Made by a program: the position numbers and the translations under genes. Shown one piece after another: positions 54,451 through 64,000 of a stretch of DNA of 64,000 nucleotides. The notes beneath the pieces were generated by a model. The model searched no databases and had not been told where the DNA came from. It saw only the letters and a program-made list of their open reading frames with translations. Position 1 is the first letter of the stretch. Each line of letters starts with the position of its first letter. Origin of the DNA: Globisporangium splendens (taxonomy: Eukaryota > Oomycota > Peronosporomycetes > Pythiales > Pythiaceae); assembly GCA_006386115.1 (NCBI GenBank), contig VFIW01000037.1:1-64000 (forward strand), written 5' to 3'.

Positions 54451-55332
54451 TCAATCCATGTGCCCACTATATATACATGAGGAAGACGATTAGCACCACA
54501 ACCGCACCAGTGCTGTAACAGCAGTATGACGGCAAAAGACAAAAGAGCAAGGTCAGATAGGTTTCCATGTCGCCTGAACTACTCAAGTTTCTGTGTTTGC
54601 TTACTTGTAGCCTCGGGAGAGTTTGTAGGTCTTGAGCACTGCATCTCCGTGGTTGCCAACGAGGATCCCCGCGAGTCCAGTGAGCCAACTGCCGACAACT
54701 TGGCTCGCAAACCGCGTCGCGACGAAAAGCTTCGCCATCCCAAGATACAAGACCACAAATGCCAACGCAGTCTGCACCACGGGCGAGTCCGTATAAAGAA
54801 TCACTGGAAGCAGCACGACCACAGACATGTGGCTGTCGACGCACGGGAAGCCATACGTGTCTGGATCAGTGTGCGCGCGCTCGTACAAGGAGCTGTCGAG
54901 ATCAACGGGACGTTCGATTTGCGCCAAATACTGCAGCAGCAGCACGCTCAGCAAATTGCCCACGCAGATGGCAGTCCAAAGTCTCGTATCACAAGGATGA
55001 AGACCAGCCTATTCGCAGCAAAGGAGCCACGACAGAGAGAGTTAATCTGCATTGACGGCAGCAGCAGTGCCCCATACAAGCAACGTGGGACTCGTACAGA
55101 CCAAAGCATCAGCGACATGTCTTGCGTGCGGTAGCGGGACGTGGTGGCGTGCACGCACTTGGCAAGCCACGGGCACTTCTACAAGGCAACAAGCACATAG
55201 TGTGCTGTCAGTTGTTAAGCAGTAAGCAACGCCATCTCGAAAGAGCGTGCAACAGCATACCGCTTTCTTCTGCACGAGCCACGTCAGGACCTCGAGGTCC
55301 CACTGAAGCAGCGGATGCACATCGGCGTTCAT
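54451..55332 (-). CDS. Divergent PAP2-like membrane protein
   Basis: Exons 55332-55261, 55178-55098, 55008-54605 and 54466-54451 join in phase to 190 residues. The first two introns are well supported; the last (gtaagc...atag) adds only five codons and a stop, and failure to splice it gives an immediate TAA. The protein starts MNADVHPLLQWDLEVL and has about four or five hydrophobic helices (TAICVGNLLSVLLLQYL; MSVVVLLPVILY; ALAFVVLYLGMAKLFV; GSWLTGLAGILVG). The order of IERP, YGFPCVDSH and GNHGDAV echoes the three motifs of lipid phosphate phosphatases (RP, PSGH, HxxxD). The motifs are imperfect, with no PSxH and no SR box, so activity is doubtful. An unrelated small membrane protein is the alternative. 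Confidence 0.6.
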
Positions 55333-56274
55333 CTGAGAAGCGTCTCCACTTGAAGCGTAAACGTCTTTGCAATGCGTCGTTGTCCTGCGCAGCGAGTGCT
55401 CTTGTTTATGAGCGTGTGTACGTGTGGCTCTTCAAGATCCACGCATGGGCTCACACAATCACTTGAAGACGCGAAGGGACGCGGCGCTTCGAGAAAGACG
55501 AACGTAATACTCAACTGGCGCATAAAAAGCCAGAACCAGTGGCCGAGAGTTCAGTCGCGAGTGCGCATGCGCTCTCTCTCTTGCTTTCGGGTGGCTCGAG
55601 CCTTCTCGAATGACGCCACACGCGCGCATGCACGCGCAATCACAAGGACCATGATGGCGCACATGACAGCCCGCCATGGAGTATTGACATGGGACAACCC
55701 TCAACACATCTCGTGGATGGCAACCTGGACAGCCCTCTCGAAAGCGATGTATACGTATGCGATCGATTTCTGCAGGGAAACGGAGTTTTCGGAATGTCTG
55801 ACTACCTAATCTCTTCAATCGATACGGGCCGGGTTTTTAACGGGTCAAACCATCTCGTCCTTTCTTTGCACGGTGGGTGAACCATTACAAACTGGTAAAG
55901 GGTGGTCTCATGGCACCGATGGATGTATGCCGCCTCACGAAAATAGCAAACGCAGCACAACGCTTGCATGCGTCCTTCGCCTATGTGAACGCCCAATAAC
56001 GAGAGAAGCCGAAGGTCAAAGGTGGAGCCTCCGTCCTTGGTTGTTTGCCTTTACTTGACTGCGAATCATCGTGTTGCTGATGCGTGTGTGTGGCGTGGTG
56101 CGCATCCACTGAAAACCGGCGGGTCTCATCCCCAACCATACGGGTTTGCGGGTACCAAAGTGGGACCCGCTGACGAGCCCACCCACCCGCCCACCCATCG
56201 CCAGTCTCACAACCGGGCACACAAAGGCATGCATCAAAGGCCAAGTTGATACGAACAGCGCACGTCTGTACCAA
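55333..56274. other. Bidirectional promoter region, 0.94 kb
   Basis: Between the divergent PAP2-like and pseudophosphatase genes. It contains alternating purine-pyrimidine stretches (CACACGCGCGCATGCACGCG at about 55617-55637) and a C-rich CCCACCCACCCGCCCACCC run at about 56179-56198. No gene supported. Confidence 0.45.
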
Positions 56275-57312
56275 ATGACCACCATGCTCGCTAAGCAGCA
56301 GCCACAGGAACACGCATACGGAGGAGACGACAGGTACAGACGCTTCCATACGCCATACGCTCTCTATCTCTAGCTTCATCTCATGCATGACTATGTTTGT
56401 GGGTTCCTTTGTAGATTGGATGTCCCGGGGGTGATTGAGGACAACCTGCTGATGGGATCGGTGAAGCATGCGCGCGACGAGCAGCTACTCAAAGAGCACC
56501 TGCAGATCTCGTACCTTCTGGATGCAGAGAACCCGCGCAAGCGAAGCGCCTCAGGCGAATCTGCCGCCGCAACTGCTGCTGCAGCTGCCGTGGTGGATCC
56601 GACAGTAGACACAGGACGCGTGGAGCTGGACGACGATTTCTCGTACGAAAGCTTCAAGTCCAGCGTCACGCACGCCAACCAACTCATTCAGAAAGCGCTG
56701 CAGGAACAAAAGACCGTGTTTGTGTTCTGTACGCACGGCAACAACGAAAGCGCCGTGGTCTGCATCACCTACCTGATGCTGACAAAGAAGTGGACGCTGG
56801 AGCGCGCCTACAAGCACGTGCTCCAGAGGCGACCAGCGAGCGCTCCTCGTAAAGCCTACGTCGAAAAGGTGAGTCATAGTTTTGTACGTGTGGTGCGGCA
56901 ATACACGCGATGCTGATGATATTTACCTTTGGTTTTTGCGTGTGTAAAGTTACGACTTTTGGAGCTCGAGTTTCACGGTCGTGTGACGCTTCGATCAGAA
57001 CAAGTAGGGCCGAGCATGATCGACATCATGATGGGTCTGCGCGGCCACTCTCCGTCTGGAGACGATAGCGATGAGAGAAGCAGCCAGTTTACGGAAGGCG
57101 GCGAGACAAATTCGGAGCGAGCAAGTATAAACTCGAATATGTCCGTGGTGACCGGACTACATAATGGGAGCTCTTTGCGAGAGACCATGATAATCGCTGA
57201 ACAAGAAGAGGAACACGAGTCGTCAGGTGTCAATGCGGAGAGTACTGCCTTCTCGCTAACTGACAAGCGAGGAAGAAATAAAGCAGCCAAAGGAAGCTGC
57301 ATCATTTCTTAG
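56275..57312 (+). CDS. Dual-specificity pseudophosphatase with CaaX box
   Basis: Exons 56275-56333, 56415-56868 and 56950-57312 (introns gtacag...gtag and gtgagt...aaag, both in phase) give 291 residues. The fold is that of small dual-specificity phosphatases: DVPGVIEDNLLMGSVKHARDEQLLKEHLQISYLLD, then an Ala-rich insertion, NQLIQKALQEQKTVFVFCTHGNNESAVVCITYLML and KKWTLERAYKHVLQRRP. Active enzymes have HCxxGxxR(S/T). Here the His is Phe and the essential Arg is Glu131, while Cys125 is kept (FCTHGNNES), so phosphate binding should fail and the protein is predicted to be an inactive binder like STYX. The last four residues, CIIS, form a CaaX box for farnesylation, which would anchor it to membranes. 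The C-terminal tail between is Ser/Glu-rich. Confidence 0.82.
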
Positions 57313-57430
57313 CTCATGAACGCTGACGTCGCGTATTCGCGGGAATCACAAACCGCAGAGAAGACCCATATCTATGTTGCGCAAAACAGATACTGTAACG
57401 AAGCAGTCAATGCAATCTCTTTGTTCGTAT

Positions 57431-58614
57431 TTAGTCGGATCCGAACATGCGCTGTAGCGAGCATAGTTTGAACGCTGTGACCGCCGGTGCGGTTTTGGCC
57501 ACTTTGGCCACTTTCTTTTTATTGCTTCTTTCTCCTGTGGTGACAACTGCGTGCTATATAAAACGATGCGTGCTATGACATCAAGAAAATTGAGCCCTTA
57601 CCGTTGTCAGTGGAAACATTCCGTGCTCGTTTTCCAGATCTGACGTTCTTCGTGTTTTGACTGGGTTCATCTGCGGGAGAATGCAGCAGGCAAGTGTTGC
57701 GTATGTGCACTTTAGCGAGTTCGGGGCTGTTCAATTGATCTCCTGGTGTACTGCTTGCTTTCTTTCCTTTCAACGGCATTGCACCGAGCTTCTTCTGGAT
57801 TGTGAGTAAAGTGATATACGTTTTACATGCTTCAGACTTCGTTTAATGAGCAATAAATAAACGCGCAGAAGGCTTACACGAGTTGGTTTGGGCACTTGCT
57901 TTCGCTTTGACGTTGCCGAGATCTCAAATGACTTGGACACCATTCTTTTTGCTGCTGTCGGAGGCGTCTTCTTGTCCGGTTCGTCAGCAACGTTAAATGA
58001 ATTCTCCTTGCCAAGATCGTCTGCATGACACATCAACAGTTAATTCTTATGCGCAGTGTGCACTCCCAGCTCAGGTTTACCGACAGTGCTCACCACCGTT
58101 TTCTTCATTCTCGCCACTCGAGCAACCCGTGAAATCAAGCCGCTGGGCGATATCGTACTCACTATCATCTTGTCCATTGAGGATATCAACGCGGCCCCTT
58201 GCTTTTTTCTGACGCCTTCGGAGACACGACGGTGGGGATTTCTTCGCATTGGGCTCGTCCGCTGGTGTCTTCGCAGAGGGCAGGCAAGTGGATCGATCGT
58301 TCCCCTGTATCTCGCTTTGAGGATGCAACACGTCAGCATTGTTTTCTTGCTCTTTGTTTCTCGATTTCTTTCTTTTTCTCGCCGTGTGTCTGGACCTGCC
58401 GCGCATTTTGCTACAACACATATCGTAAGCGTTCCACTGCAACTTGTGAACGCACACGATTATGTATATGCACTTACACCGCAGGTATACTCTGCTCATT
58501 GGTCATATCAGACACCACCTCGCCGCTGCGCATCGTAGACACCGCCACAGTGTGCATCTCGGCGCCTTCCTGTCTCCAGCTCTTGCTCTTTGCCTTTTCG
58601 TGACGATTCCGCAT
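57431..58614 (-). CDS. Basic SP/TP-rich protein with KEN box, unknown family
   Basis: Five small exons on the minus strand (58614-58478, 58410-58094, 58020-57878, 57794-57602, 57534-57431) join with matching phases at every junction (2, 1, 0, 1), giving 297 residues. That agreement is the main evidence that the gene is real, because no single open frame is long. The sequence is basic and probably disordered: KRKKSRNKEQ, RRRQKKARGR, KGKKASS, KKKVAKVAK. It has at least six Ser/Thr-Pro sites (KTPADEP, KSPPS, KTPPT, STPGD, NSPEL, HSPADEP), three ADEP motifs spaced through the protein, a KEN box (LGKENSF) and a more conserved-looking YDIAQRLDFTG. KEN boxes target proteins to the anaphase-promoting complex, and SP/TP sites are CDK targets, so a nuclear cell-cycle role is inferred. 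The last acceptor could lie 12 bases upstream. Confidence 0.65.
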
Positions 58615-58774
58615 TCTGGCGAGTTGAAGTTGCCTTGGCGGCAACCGTGGGTTGCTGCACGAGGGAGATAACTCCCCGTATCTGCAACTATGAATGCTAC
58701 TTTTGGGTCATCGAGGTCTTGTTTTGGGTCCCACCTCATAGCACAATAGCCGCTCAATTAGAAGACCCGTGCGC

Positions 58775-60858
58775 ATGTTGAAGGAAAAGGTCACGTCGTT
58801 TCAGGACAGGCATGCAAAAGCCTCAAGCTGCTCTGTCGCCTCAGAGACTCCAGGCATGAGCGGCGTGTACGAGTGGGCGGACGAGTCCCGCTTCTCGCGC
58901 TCGAAGAGGAACATCGCGCGCGACTTCAGTGACGCCGTGCTGATGGCCGAGCTCATCGCGCAGCTCTTCCCTGCATGGGTGGAACTCCACAACCACCCGT
59001 CCACGCATCGCATCCAGCAGAAGCTCAGCAACTGGGAGACGCTGAATCGTGCGTATCGGCTGGAGGCAAGAATACAAAATGCTGTGGTTATGCGCCGATT
59101 GACGGGTATGACTGCTGATGATACTGTACGTTTTTACAGGGAAGGTATTGACGCGGATCAAGTGCGAGATCTCAAAGAAACAGCAGGAAGTTCTCGCCAA
59201 CGCGGTGCCTGGTGCGATTGAGGTGCTGCCCCTGCAAGCGCGCAAACAAGTAGGAGTAATTTGCATCGGATACGAGATTTATGCAGTTGGTTAGCATCTC
59301 AGTCTACGTGTTATTTTTGCCTATTAGACGGCAAAAACGGATCTCCAGAAAGCGACGTCCAAGACTTCACTCTCTCCGATGGCCGAGTCCAAATCTGGCA
59401 GTGATGCCGCAAGTACTGGCTTAAAAGTACCTCACAGTCACAACTTCGGCGGCCGCGCTGCAGCAGTCAATGTGAAACAACGGTACGTAGTGTACATTCA
59501 TGAGAACGCAACATTTGACGTCTTGTTCTATTTAGCTGACAGTGTTAGTTGATAGGTCATCCTCGCCGACGAAAAAGGTGCTCTTGCCTTACGACAAAAA
59601 ACGATTAATATCGCCAAAGGGAAGCAAAGAAAAATCGTTGCAGTCTCCGAGGGAATCCAATGCAAACAATTCTCTCGGGACGAAGCAGTCCGACTCGTTT
59701 TCTGCGAGCGAGATTCTGTCGACTTCTCCAGTAGGACTCGACGAAGACGAAATTGCAGCCTTGTTCTCGAAGATGCTTCAGCTGATGTCGAAGAAAGAAG
59801 AAGAAGCAAGGCTTGGTGGCATCCAGCTACTAATCCCCGCAATCGATATAAAAAGAGCGGAGACCAGCCCAAAGTCCATCTTGCGCGCTTTGACCCCAGA
59901 TCATAAGCAGATCCGCCAACCTACTCTAACTACCCGTGCTTGACCGGCGAGTGCTGATTCGAAATCAAGACTATTGCAGCAGCGAACTGAAAAAAGTAAC
60001 GAGCCATCTCCACGAAAGGCTGACACACAAGTTAAAAAAGTCCAACAAGCTCGCAAACCTGGACGAGCATACAAAGCGGTTTACGGCGAGAGCCAATCGA
60101 AAGCTGAAGCAGCTACTCAGCAACATGATGCTAAGAACGAATGTACAGAATCGTCTTTCGTCTGCTTTTCCTGCGACGAAGAGCCTCCAGCGAAAAACGA
60201 ATTACACGCGTGGACCAGAAATGAGCGTGTTCAAGTTGCGCGCGTGGTCAGGAACATGGCGTCTGGGGATTGCTTGGTACAACTTTTCAAGACAGATACT
60301 CCCGGTAGACACGACTCAACGAGCCCCAAGTCATTCAAGGTCTACGTGTCGACGCCACACTTCACCGAATGCTGCGGGTCTCAACTGCACAACGTTCAAA
60401 ACATGGCGTTTGACACCCTCAGTGGTACGTGGAAATGGCGTCACAGCAAAAACGAGGGTGTGTCGAAACGCGATCTTGAGATCGCCATCGCGCCTAGTAC
60501 GTTTAAAGTCCGAGATGGCCCAAAATCCGAGCCTTCGCTCAAAAGCCGAGCGCTCAATTCTTAATCGCAAAGAAGTCGTCTCAAAACTCCAACTTTTTCA
60601 CGGAAGTGCTCTCGAGTGAAGTGCAATTCGATCAGCTTGGATGAGCTTGTCGTGGTGTGCGCCACGAAGCACTTCGAAATAGAAACGACGCGGTGTCCAG
60701 CGTTTGATATGATGTTCGATGCCATTCCGTTTGAGACGCCTGTGGCTCCAACTAACTGTGTTTCCCAAGGTTCAGGTCGAGGTGGCAATGTCGATTCCTC
60801 AAAAGCCGACAATCCGCTCGCCGAAAAGCAGAAAATCGAATGCAAGCAACACGAATGA
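58775..60858 (+). CDS. SPEF1: SPEF1/CLAMP-like calponin-homology protein
   Basis: Exons 58775-59048, 59140-59249, 59328-59482 and from 59556 onward; the first three introns join in phase. The N-terminal CH-like domain is clear: VYEWADESRFSRSKRNIARD, FSDAVLMAELIAQLFP, QQKLSNWETLNR and, after splicing, KVLTRIK. SPEF1/CLAMP bundles and stabilises microtubules in flagella and cortical arrays, fitting a zoospore-forming organism. A start at 58856 (MSGVYEW) is also possible. The C-terminal part is uncertain. The fourth-exon frame meets TGA at 59941, which either ends the protein or is removed by a weak intron (59874 to 59951 or 59969, with CTAAC inside). The same frame then stays coding-like to 60858 once a 120-bp gtacgt...cgag intron (60497-60616) removes a TAA. 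If joined, it is much longer than usual SPEF1. Confidence 0.75.
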
Positions 60859-61097
60859 GTCGACAGCACAGAAACTCTAGTGCGACGCAACTAGAAATGA
60901 ACAAATGATTTTTCATTGCATTAACTATGTGCTCGTAGCTGATTGTGTCGTCTGGTACGACCTCAAAGAAATGCACAACTTCAAAGAAAAATGAGTGATC
61001 GCACGGCACAACTCGCTAAGTTATTTTGTTTCGACGAGACGCGTGCGCGGGTGGAGAGAGACAAAGCCAGCACAAAGCCAGATCCTGCACAGCACAA

Positions 61098-62064
61098 TTA
61101 GACCAAGCGTGGGCTAGTTTCCGCATCGTCATGGTCAGTGGCTGACGTGATGCCGACCCACTCTTGCAGCTCCCGTCGGCGCTTTTCCAGGACGTTGGAG
61201 ATGAACAGAGCTGCGTCACTACCAACAGCAAGTCGCGTTGGCAGCGTACGCCCTGCACAGCGTCCAGTCTTCGTCAGCGCCTCTACGAGCACCTTGGCAG
61301 CCTTCGCCGGATCTCCAGGCTGCGTGCCGTTGCGGGCGTCGAAATACTTCTTCATTTCCTCCACCGCTGGTCCGACGTCCTCAATCGATCTCTGCGCTTC
61401 GACCACATTGTTGCCAAATGAGGTTCGGAATGAGCCCAAGTCGATGCACGTGACGTCAATGTTCAAGTGAGCCACTTCGGCGCGGAGAGACTCCGAGAGT
61501 CCAGCGACCGCAAACTTTGTCGTGCAGTAGACACCGTTAGCTGGGAGCGCACGCCACCCGCCGATAGACCCAACATTGGCGATAACGCCAGACTTCTGCC
61601 TGCGCATGTACGGCAGCACAGCACGCAGCATCTTGTAAATGCCAAACACATTCGTGTTGAACACATCAAAGATTTCTTTTTCACTGCCGTACAGAGAAGC
61701 GAATGCACATAAACTGTAGTTAAACTTGGAGTCATCTTATAGAAAACAGCGCCTTGCACAAAACTCACCTGCATTCGTCGGCCGCTCCCACAAGCGAGTA
61801 CCCAGCGTTGTTGACGAGAATGTCAATTCCTCCACAGTGCTCGATGGCGTCGGCTACGACCTTTTGTACGGCGTCATCGGGCCACGTGACGTCGAGCGCG
61901 ATGGTGTGCGCGCCGCGCTGCTTGAGCTCGTCCAACTTGTCGGCATTGCGTGCCGTCGCGATGACCTTGTCGCCTCGCTCGAGGGCTGCGAGCGCGAGTT
62001 CGCGTCCGATGCCGGACGAGCAGCCCGTGATGAACCATACTTTGGAGGAAGCTTCGGTGGCCAT
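61098..62064 (-). CDS. Short-chain dehydrogenase/reductase, copy 1
   Basis: Two exons, 62064-61769 and 61683-61098, split by an 85-bp intron (gtgagt...gcag) within a Ser codon, give 293 residues. It is a classical SDR: cofactor loop TGCSSGIG near the start, LDVTWPDD, NNAG in IDILVNNAGYSL, the catalytic Ser in IANVGSIGGW and the YCTTK active-site Tyr-Lys pair. ATARNADKL after the second strand has Arg, which favours NADP(H). It resembles bacterial and fungal oxidoreductases and 17-beta-hydroxysteroid/retinol dehydrogenase-like SDRs; the substrate cannot be read. The 3' end overlaps no other gene. It lies 290 bp from its paralogue, with the same strand, intron site and phase. Confidence 0.92.
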
Positions 62065-62356
62065 GGCGCTTGCTGTCTTAGCGAAAGGATTGGAGAATGA
62101 GGAGGAACTTCAAGAAGACCTGCTTCCGACGTCGTCATGCAGTCCAATAGGATCTTGGCTGCTCATCAATTCGAATGATTTGATTAGTTGAAAAACGATC
62201 AAGAGTGTTGGTCAATTGAAATGCATGACTTCCTGTGGTTCGTGGCAAAAAGTGCTGGTCAAAAGGCACACACACAAAATGTTCTTGTGGATCCTGTTCA
62301 GTAGCGAGTCTACTATCGTGTTAGTAAGAACGTATCTTTTGCATCATTTTCTCTTC

Positions 62357-63295
62357 CTACTGAGCGACATCGTCGCAGTCGGTTGTCGTAGAGAGATCGG
62401 CCCACGCTTGGAGCTCCTGCTGGTCCTTTTCCAGCACAATCGCGACGCCTTCGACGGCGTCTTTGCCAATGACGAGACGCGATGGGATCGTGCGGCCTTC
62501 GCAGCGCCCGCTTCTCGTCAGCGCCTCGTATAGCAATGCTGCGGCCTTGATGGGATCTCCGCGCTGGTGTCCACTTCGAGCAGCTAGTGCTTTGATGCGT
62601 GGCTCCGTGATCACACTCAAGTCGTCGATGGTGTTCTTGGCTTGGATCATGTTCTCACCGAAGAGAATCGTGCGGAAGGCGCCAAAGTCGACGGACGTGA
62701 CTTCGATACCCAAGTGCGCGACCTCGGCGCGCAGTGACTCGGAAAGTCCAGCGACCGCAAACTTGCTTGCACTGTAGATTCCCGTCACTGATGATCCTCG
62801 CCATCCCGCGATCGAGCCGACGTTCGCCACCACACCCGACTTCTGCGCGCGCAGGTACGGCAGCACTGCTCGGATCATGTTTGTGATACCAAACACATTG
62901 GTGTTGAACTGATCGTAGATCTCGCTTGCACTGTAGCACATTCGCACATACATGACATGAGCAACGGATAAAGGACATACCAGCGTCCAGATAAAGTCAA
63001 ACTAATGCACCAACCTGCACTCCTCGACGGCACCTTGGAGCACGTAGCCAGCGTTGTTGACGAGGATATCGATTCGTCCGTAGATGGCGACGGCGTCTGC
63101 AATGATCTGCTTGAGCACGTGGTCGGAAGACGTCACGTCGAGCGAGACCGCCGCTGCACCGCGCTGCTTCAGATCGTCAAGTTTATTCACATTGCGCGCC
63201 GTGGCGATGACACGATCGCCTCGTGCGAGCGCAGCGAGTGCTAGTTCACGCCCGAGGCCCGAGGAGCAGCCGGTGATGAGCCACACTTTGGACAT
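62357..63295 (-). CDS. Short-chain dehydrogenase/reductase, copy 2
   Basis: Two exons, 63295-63015 and 62930-62357, with an 84-bp intron (gttggt...acag) at the same site and phase as in copy 1, give 284 residues. Hallmarks are TGCSSGLG, LDVTSSDH, LVNNAGYVL, the Ser in VGSIAGW and YSASK. It differs from copy 1 mainly in the substrate-binding C-terminal half (FGENMIQAKNTIDDLSV against FGNNVVEAQRSIEDVG). The frame is open 144 codons further upstream to another ATG at 63727, but that stretch is low-complexity and unlike any SDR, so the start at MSKVWLITG is preferred. Tandem duplication with divergence is clear; a different substrate is likely but not shown. Confidence 0.92.
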
Positions 63296-64000
63296 GGCGG
63301 GTGACTGGTGCTTCTTTTGAAGAGCTCTACTGTGCGCCGCACTCGTCGGATTTGGAAATGACGGAGAGGGAACGACAGCTCTGCCGCAAAGCACCCAGTT
63401 TTGCAAGTCGCCATGTGAGATCTGCCCATCTGTCGCGCTCACTTCGGTGGAGCGGGCTGTGATTCGCTGGGGAGAAAGTGACGCACATGTCGCAGATGTT
63501 GAAGTTTCGTGCAACGATGTGTGAGCATCGATTGACGCTCGTGCTGAAAGGTGCTGCGGCCTCTGTTGCAAACGGCTGCTCTCGCAGACTGCAGCGTAAT
63601 GAGGTGGGCTCTGGTTAGATGCGCAGTACGCCATAGCCGCATATCTGCAAGCAGCCCAGCCGACACAGCAACTCAGCGTGAGCATTGACTCACTCGGAGC
63701 CACTTGCACACAAATCAGAAGAACCATTGCGTCATTCCTCGACAGGTTCCTATTTGATATGCACTCCTTCAGCAGGTTCCTGTTTGTTGTGTTGAAATGG
63801 CTGCACTCGCAAACTACAGTGTAATCTCGCGGTGGTGGTCAGGAGCGCGCTGCGCATAGCTCGCTAAAGCTCTTCATGGGTTGCATGAAAGAGTGGAACT
63901 TTCATTAAAATATAAAGGTTCCCATAATGTCAAAATCAATATTGAGTATTTTGTATAATCAAAATTAGTTTTAGCAGCACGCATTATCTGAACAATGAAG
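63296..64000. other. Upstream region of copy 2, to window end
   Basis: Contains a diverged direct repeat: TGTTGCAAACGGCTGCTCTC...CTGCAGCGTAAT at about 63562 and TGTTGAAATGGCTGCACTC...CTACAGTGTAAT at about 63790. The words AGGTTCCTATTTGATATG and AGGTTCCTGTTTGTTGTG also recur 30 bases apart near 63745-63790. It is AT-rich after 63880. No further gene seen. Confidence 0.45.

Noticed and set aside
54150..54542. 130-codon minus-strand frame as last exon of the PAP2-like gene
   Set aside because: No in-phase donor reaches it: the only acceptor (atag at 54467) enters a frame that stops after five codons. Kept as an open question, not annotated.
63296..63727. N-terminal extension of the second SDR to an upstream ATG
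   Set aside because: 144 residues of Ser/Ala-rich sequence without a domain; the paralogue starts directly at the dinucleotide-binding motif.
1..64000. CRISPR arrays, bacterial operons, ribosome binding sites
   Set aside because: Introns, telomere repeats and gene families show a eukaryotic nuclear chromosome; no regularly spaced short repeats were seen.
1..64000. tRNA or rRNA genes
   Set aside because: I searched by eye for B-box-like GGTTCGAATCC and for rRNA signatures and found none; a covariance-model scan would be decisive.

Overview
The window reads as the end of an oomycete (water mould) chromosome, or something very close to one. It opens with CCCTAAA telomere repeats (TTTAGGG on the other strand) and then becomes gene-dense, with short GT-AG introns of roughly 65-125 bp that often begin gtgcgt or gtacgt. 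The gene content is eukaryotic and flagellate: a SPEF1/CLAMP-type calponin-homology protein, AP-4 beta, ISWI, NOP9, NSUN2, FOCAD/RST1. Genus cannot be fixed from sequence alone. Several apparent reading-frame starts are not ATG, so the starts given here are ATGs checked against the bases, and multi-exon genes were joined by matching donor, acceptor and phase.

Subtelomere (1 to about 8.5 kb): telomere repeat, a 77-bp hairpin-forming inverted repeat, a second short telomeric tract, then an uninterrupted Crypton-like tyrosine recombinase gene with zinc fingers. Repeat-rich gene-poor DNA follows, with diverged direct repeats and a GC-rich element flanked by 13-bp inverted repeats. Next come a retrotransposon RNase H remnant and a 28-residue-period ankyrin-like array gene.

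Core (8.5-43 kb): a small acidic/basic protein with an N-terminal hydrophobic segment; NOP9; ISWI; a coiled-coil/IQ/TPR protein; a NIPA-type magnesium transporter; a 1,824-residue FOCAD/RST1 homologue; a full-length ABCA transporter; a 2.7-kb spacer; AP-4 beta; an unidentified protein; and dUTPase with two E2F-like sites in front.

Distal part (43-64 kb): a protein with a RING-like zinc region fused to a NEK-like kinase; a chromatin protein whose second PHD finger appears split by a chromobarrel; a stand-alone DHFR; NSUN2; a divergent PAP2-like membrane protein; a pseudophosphatase ending in a CaaX box; a five-exon basic SP/TP-rich protein with a KEN box; SPEF1-like; and two tandem short-chain dehydrogenases sharing an intron.

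The genes are not a pathway cluster. Several are convergent pairs with 3' ends 160-350 bp apart (IQ-TPR/NIPA, FOCAD/ABCA, dUTPase/kinase). The most unusual items are the nested PHD-chromobarrel architecture, the CaaX pseudophosphatase, the KEN-box gene, the RING-like/kinase fusion, the Crypton next to the telomere, and the shared TTGGCGCCAA palindrome before ISWI and dUTPase.
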